This document shows positions 28,246 to 37,303 of a stretch of 64,000 nucleotides of DNA, one piece after another. The DNA is from Paracoccus aestuariivivens (GTDB lineage: Bacteria > Pseudomonadota > Alphaproteobacteria > Rhodobacterales > Rhodobacteraceae): the NCBI RefSeq assembly GCF_009711225.1, contig NZ_WMIE01000006.1:1-64000 (forward strand), written 5' to 3'. The stretch's first letter is position 1; each line of letters begins with the position of its first letter. Made by a program: the position numbers and the translations under genes. The notes under the pieces were generated by a model. That model ran no database searches, was not told the DNA's origin, and saw only the letters and a program-made list of their open reading frames with translations.

Positions 28246-28809
28246 ATGAATGAAGACGCAGCCATCCGCTTTCTGGTCCTGATCGCCGAAAGCCGGACAA
28301 GCAACAGTCCCTCCGAGACCGATCTGGCCAGAATTGCGGCCCCCTATTACGCGTTCAAGGATTCCGGTGCCGAAGTCGTCATGGCGACGCTGTCGGGCGG
28401 GCCGCCGCAGGGCGTCGAGGGCATGCGGACCCCCGCGCAGGGCGACGCCGCCGTCCGGCGGTTCAGGGCGGACCGCGATGCGCGGGACGATCTGGCCGAT
28501 ACCGTGGCCATGGATGCCGTCGCCGTCGAGGATTTCGTCGCCGCCTATTGCGTCGGTCTGTCGGGGCAACTCTGGGCACAGGACGACCATGGCATCGCGT
28601 CCGTCGTCCAGACGTTCCTGCGGGCGGCGAAACCGGTGGCCCTTGTTCCCGGCAGGCATTTGCAGATTGCCCCCGAAGGTGCCGGTCAGGGTTTGCTGAT
28701 CCTTGGCGACAGTGCATGTTCGCCGCTTTGCGCGGCCCGCGCCTTGATCGATATCGTCGCGGATCTGCGCCGCCTTGGCCGTGCGTTTTCACCAATTTAC
28801 GACGCTTAA
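28246..28809 (+). CDS. DJ-1/PfpI-like protein lacking the nucleophile Cys
   Basis: 187 aa. PYYAFKDSGAEVVMATLSGG and RRFRADRDARDDLADTVAMD followed by VAVEDFVAAYCVGLSGQLW match the class-I glutamine amidotransferase-like DJ-1/PfpI fold. At the nucleophile elbow, where family members have a Cys (A-L-V-C-H-x-P), this protein reads AKPVALVPGRHLQI. The usual protease/glyoxalase chemistry is therefore not expected; a binding or structural role is possible. A good AGGAG precedes the ATG. First small gene after the STAND regulator. Confidence 0.75.
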   Translation: MNEDAAIRFLVLIAESRTSNSPSETDLARIAAPYYAFKDSGAEVVMATLSGGPPQGVEGMRTPAQGDAAVRRFRADRDARDDLADTVAMDAVAVEDFVAAYCVGLSGQLWAQDDHGIASVVQTFLRAAKPVALVPGRHLQIAPEGAGQGLLILGDSACSPLCAARALIDIVADLRRLGRAFSPIYDA

Positions 28810-28889
28810 CTGCCCTGCCGCGAAACGGGGGCATAGGCTTGGAAAGCCCAGCCCCGCCAACCGGCGGGCCAATCCAGAGGAGAAAGGAC

Positions 28890-29828
28890 ATGCCTGATCC
28901 AGTCACTTCGCGCGGCACGACCAGACGGCAATTGCTGCTTGGCTCGGCCACGGCGGCTGCCGCGCTGGCACTGCCGCGCGGCCTTCGTGCCGCCCCGTTC
29001 CATACCTTCACGCATGGCGCCTTCGATATCACCGTGCTCAGCGATGGCGCGATCACCCTGTCGCCCGAGATCCTGTTGCCCGATGCCGGTCCCGAGGAAA
29101 GGCTTCGATACCTCAAGCGCCTTGGCGGCGGGGTCGAGGGCGCGGCGGTTCAGGCCAATATCCCCCTGATCCGCTATGGCAGCGAATTGGTCCTGATCGA
29201 CAACGGCTCGGGGACCAGATTTCAGGCCACGGCGGGGAAACTGGCCGAAAACCTACGCTCCATCGGCGTGCTTCCCGAACAGATCACGGCAGTCGTCTTT
29301 ACCCATGTCCACCCCGACCATTCGGGCGCGACCACCAATGGCGATGGCACGCTGCTATATCCCAATGCGCGATATTACGTCAGCCGGAGGGAATGGGACT
29401 TCTGGACCGACAAACAGTTCGAAACGCGGTGGCCAGCGGCATTGCACGGCTTTGCCAAAGGGGCGCAGCGCGACCTGTTCGCCGTCAAGGACCGCATTAC
29501 CCGATTGCAGCCGGGTGACGAGATCCTTTCCGGCATGGCCCTGATCGACACGCCCGGCCACACGCCCGGCCATGTCTCGGTCGAGCTTGCGGGCCGCGAC
29601 AACCTGCTGATTACCGGCGATGCCTGCACCAGCGACACGATCTTTTTCGAACGGCCGGACTGGCATTTCGGCTTCGACACCGACGCCGAGGCAGCGCTTG
29701 CCAGCCGCCAGCGGCTGCTGGATCGGGCTGCGTCCGAAAAGCTGAAGCTGCTTGGCTATCACTGGACCTATCCCGGCGTGGGCTATGCCGAGCGTCGGGG
29801 TCCGGGCTACAGGTTCGTTCCCGCGTAA
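28890..29828 (+). CDS. exported metallo-beta-lactamase-fold hydrolase (Tat signal)
   Basis: 312 aa. The N-terminus has a Tat-type signal ([20 protein letters not shown]). The metal site HVHPDHSG (HxHxDH) and [23 protein letters not shown] identify a Zn/Fe-binding MBL-fold enzyme of the lactonase/quorum-quenching-like group. AGAGGAGAAAGG lies before ATG 28890. The substrate is unknown; folded export through Tat suits a metal enzyme. Part of the hydrolase block. Confidence 0.87.
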   Translation: MPDPVTSRGTTRRQLLLGSATAAAALALPRGLRAAPFHTFTHGAFDITVLSDGAITLSPEILLPDAGPEERLRYLKRLGGGVEGAAVQANIPLIRYGSELVLIDNGSGTRFQATAGKLAENLRSIGVLPEQITAVVFTHVHPDHSGATTNGDGTLLYPNARYYVSRREWDFWTDKQFETRWPAALHGFAKGAQRDLFAVKDRITRLQPGDEILSGMALIDTPGHTPGHVSVELAGRDNLLITGDACTSDTIFFERPDWHFGFDTDAEAALASRQRLLDRAASEKLKLLGYHWTYPGVGYAERRGPGYRFVPA

Positions 29829-29943
29829 GGCGGCCTCTGGCTCGGGTTTTGCAGATATTTGCGACGATTTACTCGCTGTTGCTTCCGCTTACTGCCAGCA
29901 TTCCGGTGTCGCTTCCCCGCAGTCCTCCAACACGGAGATGACC

Positions 29944-30915
29944 ATGCCCGACAATCCCATCCCGACACGTGGCGGCATCACGCGCCGCGACACCCTGATC
30001 GCAGCCGGAACCGCTGTCGCGGCTGCCATGCTGCCCTTTGAAACCTTCGCCACCGAGCAAACCGCCAAACAGGGAGATTTCATCATGTCCTACGTCAAGA
30101 CCGCCGACGGAACCGAGATTTTCTACAAGGACTGGGGCCCGCGTGACGCGCAGGCCATCGTCTTTCACCACGGCTGGCCGCTGTCCTCGGATGACTGGGA
30201 CAGCCAGATGGTGTTCTTTCTGGACAAGGGCTTCCGCGTCATCGCGCATGACCGGCGCGGGCATGGCCGCTCGACCCAGACCTTTACCGGCAACGAGATG
30301 GACACCTATGCCGCCGACGTCGAGACGCTGACCGATGCGCTTGACCTGAAGGGCGCGATCCATGTCGGCCATTCGACCGGTGGCGGCGAGGTCGCGCGCT
30401 ATGTCGCAAGGGCGAAGCCCGGTCGCGTCGGCAAGGCGGTGCTGATCGGCGCGGTCCCTCCGATCATGGTCAGGACCGAGGCCAATCCGGGCGGCCTGCC
30501 GATCGAGGTTTTCGACGGGTTTCGCGCCGCTTTCCTCGCCAATCGGGCGCAATTCTTCAGGGACGTGCCCTCGGGGCCGTTCTATGGCTACAACCGCCCC
30601 GGTGCTACGCCCAGCCCCGGTGTGATCGAGAACTGGTGGCGGCAGGGCATGATGGGCGGCGCCAAGGCGCATTACGACTGCATCAAGGCCTTTTCCGAGA
30701 CCGATTTCACCGAGGATCTGAAAACGATCACTGTCCCCGTTCTGGTGATGCATGGCGATGACGACCAGATCGTGCCCTATGCGGATTCCGGCCCGCTCTC
30801 CGCGAAATTGCTGAAAAACGGCACGCTCAAGACCTATGCCGGTTTCGATCACGGCATGTGCACCACGCATGCCGACGTGATCAACGCGGATCTGCTTGCC
30901 TTCTTCCGAAGCTGA
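29944..30915 (+). CDS. alpha/beta hydrolase, cofactor-free haloperoxidase type, with Tat leader
   Basis: 323 aa from ATG 29944 (GGAG six bases upstream). Residues 1-~45 include a Tat-like signal ([20 protein letters not shown]). The mature part [43 protein letters not shown], the elbow [19 protein letters not shown] and FDHGMCTTH (catalytic His) matches non-heme chloroperoxidases/arylesterases. The family normally begins at MSYV, and here ATG 30085 has its own GGGAG ribosome site (30072-30076), so a cytoplasmic short form may also be made. Confidence 0.88.
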   Translation: MPDNPIPTRGGITRRDTLIAAGTAVAAAMLPFETFATEQTAKQGDFIMSYVKTADGTEIFYKDWGPRDAQAIVFHHGWPLSSDDWDSQMVFFLDKGFRVIAHDRRGHGRSTQTFTGNEMDTYAADVETLTDALDLKGAIHVGHSTGGGEVARYVARAKPGRVGKAVLIGAVPPIMVRTEANPGGLPIEVFDGFRAAFLANRAQFFRDVPSGPFYGYNRPGATPSPGVIENWWRQGMMGGAKAHYDCIKAFSETDFTEDLKTITVPVLVMHGDDDQIVPYADSGPLSAKLLKNGTLKTYAGFDHGMCTTHADVINADLLAFFRS

Positions 30916-30973
30916 TCCCGCCACACCAGCCACAGCCTCTCTTCAGCCCTCCCCCAGTCGGAAAGGATTGGAA

Positions 30974-31726
30974 ATGGTCAGCCTGCGTAAATTCACCCTG
31001 TCACTGTCGCTTCTGATGCTTGCCCTTGCGCCGGTCCCCTACGGCTTCCAAGCGCAGGCTCAGGAAACCAGACCCAGCGTCCTTCCGACCGGAGGCGGTG
31101 CCGCTCTGCTTGATCCGGCGGATACGGTATTCCTGATGCTGGACCACCAGACCGGCCTGTTCCAGACCGTCAAGGATATCGGCATCTCGGATCTGCGTGC
31201 GAATGCCGCGACCATGGCGAAACTGGCCACGCTGCTTGATATTCCGGTCATCACCACGGCCTCGGAGCCCAACGGGCCGAATGGTCCGCTGATGCCCGAG
31301 ATCCACGAATTCGCGCCCCATGCTGTCTATGTGCCGCGAAAGGGCGAGGTGAACGCTTGGGACAACGCCGATTTTGTCGAGGCCGTCCGCGCGACCGGCC
31401 GCAAGACGCTGGTCATGGCCGGTGTCTGGACCAGCGTCTGCGTGATGTTCCCCGCCCTTGACGCGAAACTGGCCGGCTACAACGTCTATGCGGTCATCGA
31501 CGCCTCGGGCGACCCCAGCGAAATGGCCTCGCGCACCAGTCTGGCCAGATTTGTTCAGGGCGGGGTCATTCCGACCACGACGAATGCCGTGTTGTCGGAA
31601 ACCCATCGGACATGGGCGCGCCCCGAAGCCGCCGATCTGGCGGTGCTTTACGGACTTGCCGCCCCGAATTACGCCGCTGTGGCCGAAAGCTATGCCAAGG
31701 CGCAGCAGGTCGTGGCCGCGAAATAA
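30974..31726 (+). CDS. exported isochorismatase-like cysteine hydrolase
   Basis: 250 aa with a Sec signal peptide (MVSLRKFTLSLSLLMLALAP). The triad is visible: Asp in FLMLDHQTGLFQ, Lys in VPRKGEVNAWDN and Cys in AGVWTSVCVMF. Family members hydrolyse isochorismate, nicotinamide or related amides; most are cytoplasmic, so export is unusual. Same strand and 58 nt after the haloperoxidase-like gene. Confidence 0.85.
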   Translation: MVSLRKFTLSLSLLMLALAPVPYGFQAQAQETRPSVLPTGGGAALLDPADTVFLMLDHQTGLFQTVKDIGISDLRANAATMAKLATLLDIPVITTASEPNGPNGPLMPEIHEFAPHAVYVPRKGEVNAWDNADFVEAVRATGRKTLVMAGVWTSVCVMFPALDAKLAGYNVYAVIDASGDPSEMASRTSLARFVQGGVIPTTTNAVLSETHRTWARPEAADLAVLYGLAAPNYAAVAESYAKAQQVVAAK

Positions 31727-31805
31727 CGCGATGCGAACACACGCGGCGGGGGGCTGGTGCCCGACCGCCGCGTGACTTGCCGCAACCGTCACGAAAGGGA
31801 CGCAG

Positions 31806-32507
31806 ATGAAAACCGCATTGGCCATCCGGCACGTCCATTTCGAGGATCTGGGCAGCTTCGCCGCCCCGCTGGCCGAGCATGGCTACAACTTGCGATACAC
31901 CACCGTTGGCGATGCCGGTTTCCCCGATTTCGACCCGCTCGGTCCTGACCTGCTGATCGTCCTTGGCGGACCGGTCGGGGTCTATGAAACCTCGGCCTAT
32001 CCCTTTCTGATAGACGAGCGCGACCGGATCGCGGCCCGACTTGCGCAAGACCTGCCCACGCTGGGGATCTGCCTTGGCGCGCAACTGATCGCGGCCGCCT
32101 TGGGCAGCCGCGTCTTTCCAGCCGGTCTGCGCGAGATCGGCTTTGCGCCCGTCCGCCTGACCGAGGCGGGGCGCGCCGGCCCGCTCTGCCATCTCGAAGA
32201 CGTGCCCGTGCTTCATTGGCACGGCGATACCTATGATCTGCCGGATGGGGCGGTGAATCTGGCCTCGACGGTGCAGGTCCGCCAGCAAGCCTTCGCGCTT
32301 GGCCCGCGCATACTGGGCCTGCAATTCCACCCCGAGGCCGAAACCGGCCAGAGTTTCGAACGCTGGCTGGTCGGTCATGCCCACGAGATCGCCTCGGCGG
32401 GGATCGACCCTGCGGCGTTGCGCGCTGATGCGACGCGCCATGGTGGCGCCTTGACCGATGCGGCGCGACGGATGTTCGCGCAATGGTTGGACGATCTTGC
32501 CACCTGA
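31806..32507 (+). CDS. class-I glutamine amidotransferase-like protein
   Basis: 233 aa. LIVLGGPVGVYETSAYPFLI, the nucleophile elbow LGICLGAQLIAAALG and LQFHPEAE (His/Glu) form a complete GATase-I triad as in the GMP-synthase-like YfeJ group. There is no attached synthase domain, so it may release ammonia or act on gamma-glutamyl compounds. Cytoplasmic. AAAGGGACGCAG precedes the ATG. Confidence 0.87.
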   Translation: MKTALAIRHVHFEDLGSFAAPLAEHGYNLRYTTVGDAGFPDFDPLGPDLLIVLGGPVGVYETSAYPFLIDERDRIAARLAQDLPTLGICLGAQLIAAALGSRVFPAGLREIGFAPVRLTEAGRAGPLCHLEDVPVLHWHGDTYDLPDGAVNLASTVQVRQQAFALGPRILGLQFHPEAETGQSFERWLVGHAHEIASAGIDPAALRADATRHGGALTDAARRMFAQWLDDLAT

Positions 32508-32556
32508 ACCGCCATGACTGATTTGCCAAAGCCCCGACCCAAACAACGAGGATGCC

Positions 32557-33435
32557 ATGGACGCCCCCGCAGCTCTTGAATCCGCCCGAACCACCGCCAC
32601 CCGCTTTGTCCAGTCCAAAGGCCGGACACTGGCCTATCGCGAGATCGGCGCCGGTCCGCCGCTGATCCTTTGCGTCCGGTTCCGCGGCATCCTTGACAGC
32701 TGGGACCCCGCCTTTCTGGACGCGCTGACGCAGGATTTCCGCGTCATCACCTTTGACTATACCGGCCTAGGCCAATCGACAGGCACCGCAAGCTACCGCC
32801 CCGAGCGGCTGGCCGATGACGTGATCGATCTGGCCGATGCGCTGGGGATCGACACGTTCGCGCTTGGCGGCTGGTCGCTGGGCGGGCTTGCGGCGCAGGT
32901 CGCCACCACGCGCATTCCCCGTCGCGTCAGCCATCTCGTGCTGATCGGAACCTCGCCCCCCGGCCCGCTGGACCCGCCGTCGGAGCCGATCTTCCTGCAG
33001 ACCGCGCTGAAACCCGAAAACGACCTTTCCGATGAAACCATCCTGTTCTTCGAGCCGGAGTCCCCCGCCAGCCGCGAAGCCGCCGCCCGCTCGCATGAGC
33101 GCATCGCTTCGCGTAGCGGGGACCGCAGTCCTCCGATCCCGCCCGAAACCTACCTGCGCCTGCTACAGGAGCGCGCGGGAGAGGAAATCTTCGCCGATAC
33201 CGGCGGCTATGCCGATTTCCTTGCCGGTTGCGGCATCCCGATCCTTGTCATCAGCGGTGATCACGAGATCGTCTTTCCCGCGCCGAACTGGTTCGCGCAG
33301 TCGCGTCGCTGGAAAAGCCTGCACCTGGTGGTCCTGCCGCAGATGGGCCACGGCCCGCAGCACGAGGTTCCCGAACTCGCTGCCGATCTGATCGCGAGCT
33401 TCGTGCGCAACCGCGCGAAACCGGCCCTGGCCTGA
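32557..33435 (+). CDS. alpha/beta hydrolase
   Basis: 292 aa. LAYREIGAGPPLILCVRFRG with ILDSWDPAFLDAL, FDYTGLGQSTG, the elbow GGWSLGGLAAQ (Ser nucleophile), VISGDHEIVFP (Asp) and LPQMGHGPQHE (His) form the whole catalytic set. The oxyanion loop reads RFRG instead of HG, as in one known hydrolase subgroup. Cytoplasmic, last of the plus-strand block begun by the STAND regulator; substrate unknown. Confidence 0.87.
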   Translation: MDAPAALESARTTATRFVQSKGRTLAYREIGAGPPLILCVRFRGILDSWDPAFLDALTQDFRVITFDYTGLGQSTGTASYRPERLADDVIDLADALGIDTFALGGWSLGGLAAQVATTRIPRRVSHLVLIGTSPPGPLDPPSEPIFLQTALKPENDLSDETILFFEPESPASREAAARSHERIASRSGDRSPPIPPETYLRLLQERAGEEIFADTGGYADFLAGCGIPILVISGDHEIVFPAPNWFAQSRRWKSLHLVVLPQMGHGPQHEVPELAADLIASFVRNRAKPALA

Positions 33436-33457
33436 GCAGAGGCGCATTCGACTTTAA

Positions 33458-33487
33458 GCCGGGTGTTGGCCAATGCCCGCGCCCGGC
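33458..33487. terminator. weak hairpin between convergent genes
   Basis: GCCGGG and CCCGGC arms with an 18-nt GC-rich loop, between the plus-strand hydrolase stop and the minus-strand racemase-like stop. Position suits a shared terminator, but there is no T-run. Confidence 0.3.
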
Positions 33488-33503
33488 AGTCCGCGTAGGT
33501 GGC

Positions 33504-34205
33504 CTAAGGCGTCAGCGCCAGTCCGGTCAAGGCCAGCAGCAGCGCGGCCTCGATCGCGTCGATGACCACGATGCCATGGCGTTCGCCCAACGCGCGGGCA
33601 CGACCGCTAAGTCCGGCAGAGCCCAGAATGATCGCGCCCGCGCCGTCAAGATCGCGGGCGCTTTCGATCGTCGCGTCGATGCGTGCGTCGCCGCCCGCGC
33701 CCGCAGCCTCGGAAACGCCCACCCCTGCGGCACGGACGCTGCATTGCTGCGTCGCACCCAGACCCTCAAGGACCGTTCGGATGCCCGGAACCGCCGTTTC
33801 GACTGTGGTCACGACCGCGAAACGGCTGGCCACCAACCGCGCCATCGCGACCGAGGCCTCGACCGCGCCCACGACCGGCGCGCGCAGGAAGCGGCGGGCC
33901 TGCACCAGCGCGATATCGTCGAAACAGGCCATCACATAGGCATCATAGCCCCTGTGTCTGGCCAGTAGATCCAGCGCCAGCGGCTCGGCGATGAGCCGGT
34001 CTGCGGGTGTCTGGATCGCGGGCGGCCCGCTATCGGGCTGGATCACACGCGCCGTCACGCCCGACGGCAGCACCCGTTCGGCCAAACCCTGCAACAGGAT
34101 ATTGACTGCCGGATTGCTGTTGGGGTTAACGACAAGGATACGGCCGCGCAGGTCGGACCGGCCGGAAAACTCCCGACCGGCAATAGACGGAGTCATCAGG
34201 CTCAT
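33504..34205 (-). CDS. Asp/Glu/hydantoin racemase-like protein with one catalytic Cys replaced
   Basis: 233 aa from ATG 34205, overlapping the TRAP large-subunit stop by 4 nt. RILVVNPNSNPAVNILL and DAYVMACFDDIALVQARRFL (first catalytic Cys) are typical of PLP-independent racemases. The second Cys, usually in an LGCAGM-like block, is Ser here (AIILGSAGLSGRA). Racemisation needs both thiols, so this may be a decarboxylase-like, lyase-like or altered enzyme. Co-transcription with the TRAP transporter suggests it acts on the imported organic acid or hydantoin-like compound. Confidence 0.82.
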   Translation of the reverse strand: MSLMTPSIAGREFSGRSDLRGRILVVNPNSNPAVNILLQGLAERVLPSGVTARVIQPDSGPPAIQTPADRLIAEPLALDLLARHRGYDAYVMACFDDIALVQARRFLRAPVVGAVEASVAMARLVASRFAVVTTVETAVPGIRTVLEGLGATQQCSVRAAGVGVSEAAGAGGDARIDATIESARDLDGAGAIILGSAGLSGRARALGERHGIVVIDAIEAALLLALTGLALTP

Positions 34206-35509
34206 CCGCGTCCCGCCAGCATGTCGGGCAGCCACGTGACCAGCCCGGGCCAGACCATCAGGACCACGGCAAAAGCCATCATCACGGCGACGTAAGGCAC
34301 GGCCCCGCGGATGACGTCGCCATAATCGCCGCCATCCTTGCGGACGCCATGCACGACGAACAGGTTCATCCCGACCGGAGGCGTGATCAGCGCGATCTCG
34401 CACATGATGACGACGAAAATGCCGAACCAGATCGGATCAATGCCCGCATGCAGGATCACCGGCAGCAGGATCGGCACCGTCAGCACCAGCATCGACATCG
34501 CATCCATGAACGTGCCAAGGACGACGTAGAACAGCAACAGCACGATCAGCAACTGCATCCTGCCCAGCTCGAATCCGGCGATCCAACTGGTCATGGCCTG
34601 CGCCGCTCCGGTCATCGAGATGGTGACGTTCAACAGCAGCGACACCACCAGAACGATCATCACCATGCCCGAGGTCCGCGCCGCCTGAATCGAGCAGTTC
34701 GCCAGCAGATCCCAGTTCAACCGGCCCGCCCCCGCCACGAAGCCGACGGCCAGCATCACCCCGAGTGCGGCGGATTCGGTGGGTGTGGCTAGACCGCCAT
34801 AGATCGAGCCCATGACCACGCCGAAGATGACCACCGGCGGGATCAGATGCCGCGCCAGCACCAGTTTCTCGCGCAGGGGGATCTGCCGCATCGCCGATCC
34901 TTCGGCTCCGGCCTTGCCGTGGAACAGGAAGATATAGGCCGAGAAACTGAAAGCCAGCAGCAGCCCCGGCACGACGCCCGCCGCGAACAATTGCCCGACC
35001 GAGGTATTCGCGATCGAACCGAAGACCAGCAGGTTGACCGATGGCGGGATCAGGATGCCCAGCGTCCCTCCCGCCGCCAGCGAACCAAGCGAAGGCGCCA
35101 TCGGGTATTTGTACTGCTGCAAGGCGGGCAAGGCCATGGTTCCGACCGTCGCCGCCGTGGCCACAGACGAACCCGACGTAGCCGAAAACAGCGTGCAGGT
35201 GGCGATGTTCGAATGCAGCAGCCCTCCGGGTAAGCGGCCCAGCCAGACCGCCATGGCGTCATACATCCGGTCCGCGATCCCGCCGCGCAGCAGCAGTTCG
35301 CCGAGCAGCATGAACAAGGGGATCGCCAGCATGGTCGGGCTGTTCAGGCTGGACCAGATCACGCCGCCCATCATGTCGACCAGCGGCATCCCGTACATCA
35401 TCCAGCCGCCGAAACCGCCGACCGCGATGATCGTCACCGCGATCGGGATCGACAGGAACATCAGGACCAGCATCGCGCCGAAGCCGATGCCGACAATGGC
35501 TATGCTCAT
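34202..35509 (-). CDS. dctM: TRAP transporter large permease subunit
   Basis: 435 aa with about twelve membrane helices. PLFMLLGELLLRGGIADRMY, FSATSGSSVATAATVGTMAL and GTLGILIPPSVNLLVFG are signature stretches of DctM. It forms the substrate/Na+ channel with the small subunit and the binding protein encoded upstream. It overlaps the DctQ gene by 4 nt and the racemase-like gene by 4 nt. Confidence 0.93.
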   Translation of the reverse strand: MSIAIVGIGFGAMLVLMFLSIPIAVTIIAVGGFGGWMMYGMPLVDMMGGVIWSSLNSPTMLAIPLFMLLGELLLRGGIADRMYDAMAVWLGRLPGGLLHSNIATCTLFSATSGSSVATAATVGTMALPALQQYKYPMAPSLGSLAAGGTLGILIPPSVNLLVFGSIANTSVGQLFAAGVVPGLLLAFSFSAYIFLFHGKAGAEGSAMRQIPLREKLVLARHLIPPVVIFGVVMGSIYGGLATPTESAALGVMLAVGFVAGAGRLNWDLLANCSIQAARTSGMVMIVLVVSLLLNVTISMTGAAQAMTSWIAGFELGRMQLLIVLLLFYVVLGTFMDAMSMLVLTVPILLPVILHAGIDPIWFGIFVVIMCEIALITPPVGMNLFVVHGVRKDGGDYGDVIRGAVPYVAVMMAFAVVLMVWPGLVTWLPDMLAGRG

Positions 35510-36093
35510 GTCCGTACCTCCTGCAGACCGGTCTCGGCTTCGCGGCGCTTCAGGTCCTCCAACTCGGCCTGAAGTTCCTCATTGGCAGAGGGCGTGCCGA
35601 ATTCCTTGCGGATCTGCCGCCAGTCGCGCCGCGCCAGCAGGTGCAGCGCCCGCAGGCCAAGCCAGATGGCGGCCAGCGGAAAGGTCGCCATCGCCACCAG
35701 CCAGATGCCCTGCGGCACGATCAGGGGCGTCGCCCAAGGGGTCTGGGCGATGGATTTGTAGGTCCATGTGTCCAGCACGGTCTGGATGGCGAAATGCAGG
35801 AAAAAGACCGACAAGGCGGCAAGGCTGACGACGGACACCACATCAAGCACCGCCTGAACCCGCATCGGAAGCAGATTGGTCAGCTGGCTGATGCGGATAT
35901 GCGCCCGATCCGCCAATGCCACGGTGAACGCTAAAGGCGCGGCGATGGCGATGGCATAGCCGCCCAGTTCGTCGATCCCGCCAAGCGAGATCGACAGCAA
36001 TTTGCGCATCAGGGTCTCGGCGGTGATCGCGGCCGAAAGCGCCAGCATCATCATGCCGAAGACGATGCCCAGAACGCGGGTATATTGCTGCAT
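35506..36093 (-). CDS. dctQ: TRAP transporter small permease subunit
   Basis: 195 aa with four predicted membrane helices. ETLMRKLLSISLGGIDELGG matches the conserved DctQ region (R-x-x-x...W/D-E-x-x). A charged tail rich in Glu (SANEELQAELEDLKRREAE) follows the last helix and is longer than usual. Start at ATG 36093 (MQQYTRVL), 4 nt after the binding-protein stop. Confidence 0.9.
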   Translation of the reverse strand: MQQYTRVLGIVFGMMMLALSAAITAETLMRKLLSISLGGIDELGGYAIAIAAPLAFTVALADRAHIRISQLTNLLPMRVQAVLDVVSVVSLAALSVFFLHFAIQTVLDTWTYKSIAQTPWATPLIVPQGIWLVAMATFPLAAIWLGLRALHLLARRDWRQIRKEFGTPSANEELQAELEDLKRREAETGLQEVRT

Positions 36094-36097
36094 CGCC

Positions 36098-37126
36098 TTA
36101 CAGGCCCATTTTAGCGCCGACCGTCTGCCGCCATGTTTCGGCGCAATCGGTCGCGACGGCATCGCATTGCTTGGCCCAGATCGGCAACGAGATCTCGGTC
36201 ACGGCGGCCGACACGGCTTTCAGATCTGCGTCCGACACCGGCGCTTCGGTCAGCTTATAGGGTTTCCCGCGTTCGCAGGGTTCCTTGCCGGTGTTGCAGT
36301 TCATCGCATCGACATAGAGTTCTTCCGAGAAGGACCAGATGTCCGAGGATAGCTGCGTCAGGGCAGTCTCAAGTTTCTTCTGGTCATCTGCGCTGAATTT
36401 CTCCAGAGATTTCAGGTTGATCGCATAGCCGTTCATCGCGAGTTGCAGCGCGATGGGCAGGACAGTGGTCGTTGCCTCGGGCCAGCCGCCGGTATTGGCC
36501 GATGCCGGTCCGGTGATCGCGCAATCGACCACCCCGCGCGCGAGGGATTGCTGCACCTCGCCGAAGGGCATCGAAACTCCGGTAGCGCCGAGCTGCCCGA
36601 CGAAATTCGCGGCCGACTGGTCGCCTACCCGCACCTTCAGCCCCTTCAGATCGGCAAGGCCGGCAACCTCAGGCTTGCAGAACAGGACCTGCGGACCGGC
36701 GGGCCACATGCCGGCCAGCTTGGCGTTGAACGCGCTTTGCATGCGGCTGTCGACATAGGGCATGAACGCGTCGACATGCTCGCGCCCGACGGCAAAGCCG
36801 GTGTTCAACCCGACAAGGTCAAGGCCCAGAACCGAGGGCTCGTCGCGGCTGACCTGCGGGCCGCGGATCGAGACAATGTCGAAAAGCCCCGATTTCAGCA
36901 CCCGCAACCCGTCGGTGTCGGGAATGCCCGCCACGTCGATCGGCAGGTATTCGACCTTGATGTCAAGGCCGGTCGTCTCGGCCAGCGCCTTGAAGAAGGG
37001 CTCTTCCTTTTGCTGGGCGATCAGGCCCGAACCCGAGGGTTGGCCCAGAACGCGCAGGGTGACGGTTTCCGCAGATGCGGTGAAGGGGACAAGCAGACAG
37101 GCAGACAGCAACAGCGAGCGGAACAT
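36098..37126 (-). CDS. dctP: TRAP transporter solute-binding protein (DctP)
   Basis: 342 aa with a Sec signal peptide (MFRSLLLSACLLVPFTASA). KGLKVRVGDQSAANFVGQLG and GATGVSMPFGEVQQSLARGV, followed by VVDCAITG, are the TRAP binding-protein signature (the Arg binds the carboxylate). The ligand is probably a carboxylic acid but cannot be named. An RpiR-type operator lies about 50 bp upstream. Confidence 0.92.
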   Translation of the reverse strand: MFRSLLLSACLLVPFTASAETVTLRVLGQPSGSGLIAQQKEEPFFKALAETTGLDIKVEYLPIDVAGIPDTDGLRVLKSGLFDIVSIRGPQVSRDEPSVLGLDLVGLNTGFAVGREHVDAFMPYVDSRMQSAFNAKLAGMWPAGPQVLFCKPEVAGLADLKGLKVRVGDQSAANFVGQLGATGVSMPFGEVQQSLARGVVDCAITGPASANTGGWPEATTTVLPIALQLAMNGYAINLKSLEKFSADDQKKLETALTQLSSDIWSFSEELYVDAMNCNTGKEPCERGKPYKLTEAPVSDADLKAVSAAVTEISLPIWAKQCDAVATDCAETWRQTVGAKMGL

Positions 37127-37176
37127 GGAACCTCCTGTGGATTTGTTTTTCTCAGCATGGCTTCGGAATACATTTA

Positions 37177-37192
37177 TGAAAACAATTTTTCA
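37177..37192. promoter_or_regulatory. RpiR-type operator before the TRAP genes
   Basis: TGAAAACAATTTTTCA: perfect 6-bp arms TGAAAA/TTTTCA with spacer CAAT, 51 bp upstream of dctP. The same arms and an AAT-ended spacer occur upstream of the rpiR gene itself (38151-38166), so the nearby RpiR regulator most likely binds both. Confidence 0.75.
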
Positions 37193-37303
37193 CGATCGGT
37201 CACGGATTCCTGCATTTCTGGTAATGAATTTTCACTTATCTGGTCAGGATCGCCGGATATAAGAGCGGAATCCGGCTAAGTTTGCCCGCAATGACGGCAG
37301 AGT

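Noticed and set aside
29944..30915. Heme- or vanadium-dependent chloroperoxidase
   Set aside because: The Ser-Asp-His triad and alpha/beta-hydrolase motifs identify the cofactor-free type, which is mainly an esterase/perhydrolase.
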